A DNA stretch of 9,314 bases, taken from assembly GCA_947303825.1 (NCBI GenBank), contig CAMYZK010000075.1:1-9314 (forward strand), written 5' to 3'. Below are positions 1 to 6,285 of the stretch, piece by piece. How positions within the stretch are numbered: the stretch's first letter is position 1; each line of letters begins with the position of its first letter. The stretch comes from an uncultured Prevotella sp. Its GTDB lineage: Bacteria; Bacteroidota; Bacteroidia; Bacteroidales; Bacteroidaceae. Below the pieces are notes generated by a model that had not been told where the DNA came from, made no database searches, and saw only the letters and a list, made by a program, of their open reading frames with translations. The position numbers were made by a program, and so were the translations under genes.

Positions 1-1
1 A

Positions 2-889
2 GACTGGGGCAGCCTGCACTTCTTCCTGGCTTCCGACTTCCATCTCTACCAGTTCATCACTTACCAGTTCATGCATGGCAGCTTTGCCCACCTTTTCTTC
101 AACATGTTTGCGCTGTGGATGTTTGGCTGCGTAATAGAGAACACATGGGGTGCCAAGCGCTTTCTTGTCTATTACCTCGTCTGCGGCATAGGCGCCGGCC
201 TTTGCCAGGAAGTTGTGCAATACGTGACATACGCCTCTGAAGGGCTAGCCAACTACACTAGCGTTGACATGAGTGGGAAAGTAATATCCATGAGTGCCTA
301 CCTCAACCTCTGGGGCACCATTGGAGCCTCTGGCGCTGTCTACGGCATCCTGCTTGCTTTTGGCATGCTTTATCCCGAAAACAGAATCTTCGTCTTCCCA
401 CTGCCTGTACCCATCAAGGCAAAGTGGTTTGTAGTTATCTACGCCGTTCTGGAGATCATCCTCGCCTGGACGTCACCTGGAGACAGTGTTGCCCATGTAG
501 CTCACCTCGGAGGCATGCTCTTCGGTCTGCTGCTTATAGTCTACTGGCGCAAGCACCCCGAAAAAGGAAGCATCAGCATGGGAAGCATCCTGCCAAAGAA
601 AAAGAGGAAGAAGAAAGAAGACACCATAGACCGCACACGTCCCGGCTTCGGCTCTACCCGCGAAGACGACATGGAATACAACCGCCGCAAGCAGGAAAGG
701 CAGGCCGAGGTAGATGCCATTCTTGACAAGATACGTAAAAGCGGCTATGACAGCCTTACCAAGGAGGAGAAGCAAAGGCTGTTTGAAGCAAGCCGGGAGA
801 GGCCAAACAGAAGCCCTACAACAATCAACACATGCCGAAAGCAAAAGCTGTTATCCTACACCTATGTACCGGTGCCAGTGCGATGGTAG
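2..889 (+). CDS. Rhomboid family intramembrane serine protease, 5' end missing
   Basis: This is an inner-membrane protease that cleaves transmembrane substrates within the bilayer. The reading frame is open from base 2, so the N-terminus lies outside the window; the Met at 71 is internal, inside the conserved motif HGSFAHLFFNM (rhomboid HxxxxHLxxNM, which supplies the oxyanion-hole Asn). The catalytic Ser is in GASGAVYG (codon 329-331) and the catalytic His in HVAHLGG (codon 503-505), so the dyad is intact. Several hydrophobic helices lie between about 71 and 545. A very basic linker (KKKRKKKED) and a soluble tail follow. The part reading AILDKIRKSGYDSLTKEE matches the C-terminal domain usual in Bacteroidota rhomboids (DUF6576-like, from memory). 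The frame continues about 25 residues past the expected end (LFEAS) and overlaps the next gene by 58 bases, which suggests a lost stop codon. The physiological substrate cannot be told from the sequence. Confidence 0.93.
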   Translation, partial: DWGSLHFFLASDFHLYQFITYQFMHGSFAHLFFNMFALWMFGCVIENTWGAKRFLVYYLVCGIGAGLCQEVVQYVTYASEGLANYTSVDMSGKVISMSAYLNLWGTIGASGAVYGILLAFGMLYPENRIFVFPLPVPIKAKWFVVIYAVLEIILAWTSPGDSVAHVAHLGGMLFGLLLIVYWRKHPEKGSISMGSILPKKKRKKKEDTIDRTRPGFGSTREDDMEYNRRKQERQAEVDAILDKIRKSGYDSLTKEEKQRLFEASRERPNRSPTTINTCRKQKLLSYTYVPVPVRW

Positions 890-1923
890 CACTGCTCACG
901 GTATTTGTAGCCTATAGCGATCTGCTTCATCCTGCCGACTACCCCCTACTGGCATGTGCAGGAATGGCCTTCCATTTCTTCCTCATTGCAGATATTATTG
1001 TCATGGCGGCCTGGCTCATCTTCAGATGGCGCAGGGCTTGGATTCCGCTGCTTGCCCTCATACTGTCGTTCCCTGCCATCAGGGTCTATCTTCCACTGCA
1101 CTTCAAGTCGGCACCCCCTGAAGGAAGCATAAAAGTCATATCCTACAACGTGGCCCTCTATTCATTCAACGAGAAAATAAAGTCGCCAAAGGATTCCATC
1201 TTCAACTACCTCAAGCACCAGAATGCCGACATTGTATGCCTGCAGGAAGACGTAGTACAGAAGTACGACTCTGCCACCAGCCTTTCAAACATATATCCTT
1301 ATAACGACACCGTACACGTTACCCACAAGTCGCCAAACATCAACGCGGTGGGCATACACACACGCTACCCCATACTGCGCAAGGAGGTGATACCTTACAT
1401 ATCAAATAGCAACGGGTCTGCGGCCTTCTTCCTACAAATAGGCAATGACACCGTTGTGGTGGTGAACAACCACCTTGAAAGTACCCACCTGTCCATGCAA
1501 GACCGCAAGGATTACCATCAAATGCTGCAAGGCGACATGAACAGCGACGACACGAAGCAGCAGACAAAGAAGCTGCTTACCAAGCTGAGCAGTTCCATGG
1601 CAAAACGGGCTCTACAGGCAGAGGCTGTGCATCTCTACATAGAGCGTCAGCGCAAGAAACACCCTGTCATCGTCTGCGGCGACTTCAACGATACGCCCAT
1701 CTCGTATACCCGCCACACCATAGCCAAAGGCCTTTACGACTGTTTCGTGGAGTCTGGCTGCGGACTTGGCATATCGTTCAGTCCCAACGGCTTTCGCTTC
1801 CGGATAGACCAGATTATGTGCACCGAACATTTCAAGCCATACAACTGCATGGTTGACAACAGCATAAAAGCAAGCGACCACTATCCCATCATCTGCTGGC
1901 TCAAGCCCGAAAGCAATCCATAA
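832..1923 (+). CDS. Membrane-anchored endonuclease/exonuclease/phosphatase family protein
   Basis: This 363-residue protein has about three N-terminal membrane segments (roughly residues 15-30, 38-64 and 70-90) and a C-terminal EEP (DNase I-like) metal-dependent phosphohydrolase domain. The EEP motifs appear in order: SYNV (N106), LQED (E139), NNHLES (H214), GDFND (D284, N286), RIDQI (D326) and SDHYP (D349, H350). All expected catalytic and Mg-binding residues are present, so the enzyme is probably active. The family cleaves phosphodiesters or phosphomonoesters in nucleic acids, inositol phosphates or lipids; which one applies here cannot be read from sequence. The start at 832 is chosen because it retains the full first hydrophobic segment. 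The next in-frame Met (883) would shorten that segment but would nearly remove the overlap with the rhomboid frame. No Shine-Dalgarno is visible, as is usual in this phylum. It is probably co-transcribed with the rhomboid gene. Confidence 0.9.
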   Translation: MPKAKAVILHLCTGASAMVALLTVFVAYSDLLHPADYPLLACAGMAFHFFLIADIIVMAAWLIFRWRRAWIPLLALILSFPAIRVYLPLHFKSAPPEGSIKVISYNVALYSFNEKIKSPKDSIFNYLKHQNADIVCLQEDVVQKYDSATSLSNIYPYNDTVHVTHKSPNINAVGIHTRYPILRKEVIPYISNSNGSAAFFLQIGNDTVVVVNNHLESTHLSMQDRKDYHQMLQGDMNSDDTKQQTKKLLTKLSSSMAKRALQAEAVHLYIERQRKKHPVIVCGDFNDTPISYTRHTIAKGLYDCFVESGCGLGISFSPNGFRFRIDQIMCTEHFKPYNCMVDNSIKASDHYPIICWLKPESNP

Positions 1924-2177
1924 GTCCTCCACCATGAACCCTGGCAGATTGATGCGTGAGCCGAAGCAGAAGAGGACGAATGCGCACAACATGCCAGTTT
2001 TGTAAAGAAAAGCGAAAAACGGCAAAGGGGAAAAACCGCCTCGTTTTGCCCTTTATTGTAAATGCAAAAAAAGGGACAGAAAAAAGCTGGGAAAAAGACA
2101 AAAGAGCACTTTTCGCCTGTAAAAGAGTGCAGAAACGTGGAGAAAACTTAAAAAAATGATGAAAAATGGCCGAAAAT
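1924..2177. other. A-rich intergenic region without a supported gene
   Basis: No convincing gene lies between the EEP stop and the secDF promoter. The + strand is strongly purine-rich with many A-runs. One tiny frame, ATG at 1934 to TAA at 2005 (23 residues, basic, beginning MNPGRLMREP), starts 10 bases after the EEP stop. I do not recognise it and give it little weight. Short complementary hexamers occur between 2016 and 2075: AAAGGG at 2024-2029 and again at 2070-2075 can each pair with CCCTTT at 2049-2054, and GGCAAA at 2021-2026 can pair with TTTGCC at 2045-2050. These pairings exclude one another. Confidence 0.6.
2016..2047 (+). terminator. Possible weak terminator of the rhomboid-EEP unit
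   Basis: AAAAC (2016-2020) pairs with GTTTT (2043-2047), and GGC (2021-2023) pairs with GCC (2038-2040). The loop has 14 nt and a 2-nt bulge lies on the 3' side. An A-tract precedes and a T-tract forms the 3' arm, in the manner of a Rho-independent terminator. The GC core is only 3 bp, so this is a weak candidate; it is about 95 bases past the EEP stop. Confidence 0.2.
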
Positions 2178-2208
2178 TTTTCCTTATGTAAAAAATTCAC
2201 TATATTTG
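2178..2208 (+). promoter_or_regulatory. Bacteroidota-type promoter for secDF
   Basis: TATATTTG at 2201-2208 matches the -7 consensus TAnnTTTG used by the Bacteroidota primary sigma factor. A T-run (2177-2181) lies 19 bases upstream, where the -33 TTTG box is expected; it is an imperfect match. Transcription would start near 2213, giving an A/T-rich leader of roughly 40 bases with no Shine-Dalgarno, typical for strongly expressed genes of the phylum. Confidence 0.72.
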
Positions 2209-2255
2209 CAGGCCAAATTGTGCAATATAGTTAATAAATAATATAAAAAAACAAA

Positions 2256-5200
2256 ATGCAAAACAAAGGAATTGTAAAGTTTATTGCAATCGCGCTCGTG
2301 CTTGTTTGCACTTTCTATCTTTCCTTCTCGTTTGTGACCAGTCACTACGAAAGCAAGATTGAAAAGATTCGCAGCACGCAGGGCGAGGCTGCAGCGCAGG
2401 CTTTCCAAGACTCTGTTGAGACCAATAAGGTCTACAACCTCATCTTTGGAGCCTGGAACCTTAAGGAGTGCCGCGAGATGGAGATGGGCCTTGGCCTTGA
2501 CCTAAAGGGCGGCTTGAATGTCATTATGGAAGTGTCGGTACCCGAAATCGTCGATATGCTTGCTGCACACAAGCAGGATGCCGACTACCTGAAGGTGCTC
2601 GACCTGGCAAAGAAAGAAGAGCAGAAGACCCAGGGTGACTTTATTGACATCTTCTGCGAGACGTGGAAGAACACCGTCCCCAACCGCAAGCTGCGCGAGA
2701 TATTCGCTACACAGCAGCTGCGCGACAAGGTCACCAGCCAGTCGGAAGACTCTGAAGGGCGCGATGCACTGAAGAAAGAAGTTGCCTCAGCCATTGAGAA
2801 TGCAGAAAACGTAGTGCGCAACCGTGTCGACAAGTTCGGCGTGGTACAGCCCAACATACAGCGCCTTGAAGGTCAGTCACGCATCATGGTAGAACTGCCT
2901 GGCGTAAAAGACAAGAACCGTGTGCTGAAGCTCCTTGAGAGCAGTGCCAACCTGGAGTTCTGGGAGACATTCACTGCCCAGGAAGTAGTACCGTCAATAC
3001 AGAATCTTCTTGCTGCCTACGCCGCCCAGAACGGTGGTGAAGGCGATGCAGACGTAAAGGAAGAGGCAGCCAAGGAGAATGCCGACTCTACCAAGACCGA
3101 GGCTGCCAAGGCCGACGTTGCCAAGGCCGACGTTGCCAAGGCCGACAGTGCCAAGGTTGACAGCACCAAGGCCGAAGGCTCGCTGGCAGCCCAGATGGGA
3201 GCCAAGAAAGACGACAAGGCTCTGCCCACAGCCGGTGGCAAGGCAGCAGCAATGCCCCGTCTGAACCTCTATCCCAGCGGCAATGCCATCGTAGGCCATG
3301 CCAGTGTTCACGACACGGCGGCCATCAACAAGATACTGCACTCCGACCTAGCTGCAAAGTTGCTCCGCAAGGACATGAAGCTGCTGTGGGGAGCCAAGTC
3401 AGAAGGCCCCATCTTCGAGGGAGAGAAGGGTGAGCAGTTCCGTCTCTATGCCATCAAGGTTAGCGACCCCTCTGGCCGTGCACCTCTTGAAGGCAGCGTC
3501 ATCACCAGTGCCAGCGACGGTTTCGACCAGCTTGGCAAACCCGACGTGACGATGCAGATGAACTCTGAGGGTACGCGCGAGTGGGCGCGCCTCACGCGCG
3601 ATAATATAGGTAAGGCAGTGGCCATCGTTCTCGACGATGCCGTTTACAGTGCTCCTAACGTTAACGACGAGATTAACGGCGGTAATTCTCAGATTACCGG
3701 AAACTTCACCATTGAGGACACCAAAGACCTGGCCAACACGCTGAACTCAGGTAAGATGCCTGCCCCGATGCGCATTCTGTCTAGCCAGATGGTTGGTCCG
3801 TCGCTCGGTCAGAAGTCCATACAGCAGGGTATCATCTCGTTCATCGTTGCCTTCGTGCTGCTGATGTGCGTCATGGTGCTGCTCTACAACTTCATCCCCG
3901 GCATGCTGGCCAACATGGCCCTGTTGCTCAACCTGTTCTTCACATTGGGCATTCTGGCCTCGTTCCAGTCGGCACTCACCATGCCAGGTATCGCAGGTAT
4001 CGTGCTTACGCTGGGTACGGCTGTCGATGCCAACGTGCTTATCTATGAACGTATAAAGGAAGAGATGCGCAAGGGTCTGCATATTCGTGAAGCCGTCAAC
4101 TCTGGTTACTCCAATGCTTTCTCGGCTATCTTCGACTCTAACTTGACATCTCTTATCACCGGTATCATTCTCTATGTCTTCGGTACTGGTCCTATCCGCG
4201 GTTTCGCCACGACACTTATCATCGGTATCTGTATTTCGTTCTTCACCGCCGTCTTCATGACACGTCTCATCTACGACCGTCAGATGCGCAAGGACAAGTG
4301 GCAGAACCTCACCTTCAATACACCGTTCTCGAAGAACCTGATGCAGAACACTAAGTTCAACATCATGGGCCAGTTCAAGAAGAGCTATACCATCTGGGCC
4401 GTTGCCGCCGTGCTGTTTATCATCAGCTTCGCTGTTCGCGGACTGAGCCGCAGCATCGACTTCACCGGTGGTCGCAACTACGTCGTTGTGCTCGACAAGG
4501 CCGTTCCTGTTGAGGATGTGCGCAATGCTCTCGACGGAGCTTTCGTAAACACCAGCGGCAGCGACGAGGGCAAGAAGGCCAACACCAGCGTCATCGCACT
4601 GGAGGGCAGCCGTACCGTGCGTATCTCTACCAACTGGAACTATGAGGCCAACGACCCGTCGGTTGACGAGGAGGCCGAGAAGATTATCTACGACAAGCTG
4701 AAGGCAAAGGGCCTTATCACAAAGGCTACTCTTGAAGAGTTCAAGGAAGCACCCACTACAGAGGGTGAGAGCGAGATTGGCACCATCGTTAGTGCTACGA
4801 AGGTAGGCCCGTCAATCGCAAAGACCATCACGCGTGGTGCCTTCATCAGTGTGCTGCTGGCTCTTATCGCCATCTTCCTCTATATCCTGCTGCGCTTCCG
4901 CAACGTGGCCTTCTCGGTGGGTTCTATCGTGGCTCTGGCCTTCGATGCCCTCATCGTCATCGGCTTCTTCTCTGTGATGCACGGCTGGGTGCCCATGTCG
5001 CTCGAAGTAGACCAGACGTTCATCGGTGCTATCCTTACGGTGATAGGTTACTCTATCAACGATAAGGTGGTGGTCTTCGACCGTATACGTGAGAACCTCG
5101 GACTCTATCCGAAGCGTGACAAGAAACAGCTGTTCAACGAGTCCATCAACCAGACGCTGGCTCGTACCATCAACACTTCTGTCACCACGCTCATCGTGCT

Positions 5201-5381
5201 GCTCACCATCTTCATCCTTGGTGGCGACAGCATCCGTCCGTTCTCATTCGCCATGATACTGGGTGTCATCTTCGGCACACTGTCGTCTATCTTCATTGCA
5301 GCTCCTACTGCCTACCTCATCCTTTCAAAGAAGAGCGGCAAGGTGAGCGAAAGCAAGAAGATTTCGCTTGACAAGAAATAA
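2256..5381 (+). CDS. secDF: Protein translocase subunit SecDF (fused SecD-SecF)
   Basis: SecDF is an inner-membrane RND-superfamily protein that uses the proton gradient to help pull preproteins out of the SecYEG channel on the periplasmic side. The 1041 residues cover a complete fusion. The SecD half has TM1 (about 6-27), LGLDLKGGLNVIMEV (79-93), the periplasmic P1 domain, GPSLGQKSIQQG near 514-525, and five further helices including TAVDANVLIYERI with the proton-relay Asp D591. The SecF half has a helix at about 711-728, IDFTGGR (734-740), a second periplasmic domain, VGPSIAKTITRGA (850-862) and SINDKVVVFDRIREN (933-947, D936). About twelve helices are visible in total. Both key Asp residues are present. 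Residues about 258-335 form a low-complexity Ala/Lys/Asp insert in P1 that E. coli SecD lacks. The gene has its own promoter upstream and a strong terminator downstream, so it appears monocistronic. The ATG at 2256 directly precedes TM1, and no earlier in-frame start is plausible. Confidence 0.98.
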   Translation: MQNKGIVKFIAIALVLVCTFYLSFSFVTSHYESKIEKIRSTQGEAAAQAFQDSVETNKVYNLIFGAWNLKECREMEMGLGLDLKGGLNVIMEVSVPEIVDMLAAHKQDADYLKVLDLAKKEEQKTQGDFIDIFCETWKNTVPNRKLREIFATQQLRDKVTSQSEDSEGRDALKKEVASAIENAENVVRNRVDKFGVVQPNIQRLEGQSRIMVELPGVKDKNRVLKLLESSANLEFWETFTAQEVVPSIQNLLAAYAAQNGGEGDADVKEEAAKENADSTKTEAAKADVAKADVAKADSAKVDSTKAEGSLAAQMGAKKDDKALPTAGGKAAAMPRLNLYPSGNAIVGHASVHDTAAINKILHSDLAAKLLRKDMKLLWGAKSEGPIFEGEKGEQFRLYAIKVSDPSGRAPLEGSVITSASDGFDQLGKPDVTMQMNSEGTREWARLTRDNIGKAVAIVLDDAVYSAPNVNDEINGGNSQITGNFTIEDTKDLANTLNSGKMPAPMRILSSQMVGPSLGQKSIQQGIISFIVAFVLLMCVMVLLYNFIPGMLANMALLLNLFFTLGILASFQSALTMPGIAGIVLTLGTAVDANVLIYERIKEEMRKGLHIREAVNSGYSNAFSAIFDSNLTSLITGIILYVFGTGPIRGFATTLIIGICISFFTAVFMTRLIYDRQMRKDKWQNLTFNTPFSKNLMQNTKFNIMGQFKKSYTIWAVAAVLFIISFAVRGLSRSIDFTGGRNYVVVLDKAVPVEDVRNALDGAFVNTSGSDEGKKANTSVIALEGSRTVRISTNWNYEANDPSVDEEAEKIIYDKLKAKGLITKATLEEFKEAPTTEGESEIGTIVSATKVGPSIAKTITRGAFISVLLALIAIFLYILLRFRNVAFSVGSIVALAFDALIVIGFFSVMHGWVPMSLEVDQTFIGAILTVIGYSINDKVVVFDRIRENLGLYPKRDKKQLFNESINQTLARTINTSVTTLIVLLTIFILGGDSIRPFSFAMILGVIFGTLSSIFIAAPTAYLILSKKSGKVSESKKISLDKK
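3081..3170 (+). repeat. 15-bp tandem repeat inside secDF
   Basis: Six 15-base units begin at 3081, 3096, 3111, 3126, 3141 and 3156. The units at 3111 and 3126 are identical (GCCGACGTTGCCAAG); the others differ by a few bases. In frame they encode the pentapeptides ADSTK, TEAAK, ADVAK, ADVAK, ADSAK and VDSTK (residues 276-305). The alternating acidic/basic composition suggests a flexible or helical charged linker in the periplasmic P1 domain. Identical adjacent units point to recent slippage, and copy number probably varies between strains. Confidence 0.93.
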
Positions 5382-5403
5382 CGAGAGAGAATTAATATTT
5401 GTC

Positions 5404-5445
5404 AAGAGGTCTTTGCACTGCATTGTCAGGCAAAGACCTCTTTTA
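5404..5445 (+). terminator. Rho-independent terminator of secDF
   Basis: AAGAGGTCTTTGC (5404-5416) is perfectly complementary to GCAAAGACCTCTT (5430-5442), giving a 13-bp stem with a 13-nt loop. The 3' arm runs into TTTTATT (5441 onward). It begins 22 bases after the secDF stop. On the - strand the stem is followed by TTGAC rather than a T-run, so it should act mainly on + strand transcripts. Confidence 0.9.
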
Positions 5446-5503
5446 TTGTCAACCGCACAGTACGAAAAAAATTCTCGTAGAAACTCCGTTAGCTCCTAAA
5501 TCT

Positions 5504-6283
5504 TTAAAGCCCTTCGGAGCGTAAGTCCTCCAGGCAGTCGTATGCCGTAACGTCCATACGTGTGGGTGTGATGGCCACATACCCGTGCTGCAAGGCCCAG
5601 TTGTCGGTGTCGTCGGCATCAGGCTCGTCGTTCCGGTAGTGACCCACCATCCAGTAGTAGTCGTAGCCGCGAGGATGGTGGCACTTTGTCACCTCATTGC
5701 ACCATGTGCCGTATGCCATACGGCACACCTTCACCCCCTTGTAGTCACTGCCGTCTTCTGCCAGCAGCGGGAAGTTGATATTGAGGCACACGCCCTTGGG
5801 AAGCCCTTTTTCCAGCACCCTGCGTGTGAACCGCTCCACGTAAGGCCGCATGGGTTCGAAGTCGGCATCCTCGCGGTAGTCACACAGCGAGAAAGCCACA
5901 CTGGGTATGTATTTCATGCATCCCTCCATCACCACTCCCATGGTACCGCTATAGTGCGTGTTTACTGAGCCGTTGTCGCCGTGGTTGATGCCGCCCAACA
6001 CTAAAGCAGGCCTACGGTCAACAAGCTGCGACAGTGCCAGCTTGACACAGTCTACGGGCGTACCATTGCTCGACCAAATCTGCAAGCCATCCTGCTTATC
6101 ACGCAGGGAGAGTGTAAGCGGCGTGGTAGCCGAGAATGCACAGGCATAGCCCGAGCGCGACCCTTCGGGGGCACAGACAAGGATGTCGCCCAACGGTCGC
6201 ACCATGTCTACCAGGCTGTTTATGCCCTTGGCCTTGTAGCCATCGTCGTTGGAGATAAGTATCAGTGGTCTTTCTGTTTGCAT
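5504..6283 (-). CDS. surE: 5'/3'-nucleotidase SurE
   Basis: SurE is a cytoplasmic metal-dependent phosphatase that removes 5' or 3' phosphates from nucleoside monophosphates and acts on short polyphosphate in characterised homologues. The 259 residues match the usual family length. The N-terminal signature ILISNDDGYKAKGI carries the metal ligands D13 and D14. APEGSRSGYA (S44) and LGGINHGDN (N100) supply the other expected ligands, and SSNGTPVDCVKLAL (71-84) is typical of the fold. The ATG at 6281-6283 starts just before the signature and lies 2 bases after the stop of the upstream hydrolase, implying co-transcription and probably translational coupling. No separate TAnnTTTG promoter was found in the roughly 100 bases upstream of the start. 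In some relatives surE is followed by lpxB (from memory); here it faces the secDF terminator instead. No clear terminator for its own direction is visible between 5450 and 5503. Confidence 0.96.
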   Translation of the reverse strand: MQTERPLILISNDDGYKAKGINSLVDMVRPLGDILVCAPEGSRSGYACAFSATTPLTLSLRDKQDGLQIWSSNGTPVDCVKLALSQLVDRRPALVLGGINHGDNGSVNTHYSGTMGVVMEGCMKYIPSVAFSLCDYREDADFEPMRPYVERFTRRVLEKGLPKGVCLNINFPLLAEDGSDYKGVKVCRMAYGTWCNEVTKCHHPRGYDYYWMVGHYRNDEPDADDTDNWALQHGYVAITPTRMDVTAYDCLEDLRSEGL

Positions 6284-6285
6284 AA

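Noticed and set aside
1956..2159. Open frame on + strand for a basic 67-residue protein
   Set aside because: It reflects A-rich intergenic DNA; no family resemblance or promoter, and Lys/Arg content follows base composition.
1901..2200. Open frame on - strand, Phe-rich, 99 residues
   Set aside because: It is the complement of the A-rich intergenic region, overlaps the EEP 3' end and the secDF promoter, and has no recognisable motif.
5461..5479. Possible terminator for surE on the - strand (TACGA/TCGTA with an A-run)
   Set aside because: The stem is only 5 bp and the T-run (as read on the - strand) falls in the loop rather than after the stem.
5585..5968. 127-residue open frame on + strand
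   Set aside because: It is antisense to the conserved surE coding sequence and has no recognisable motif.
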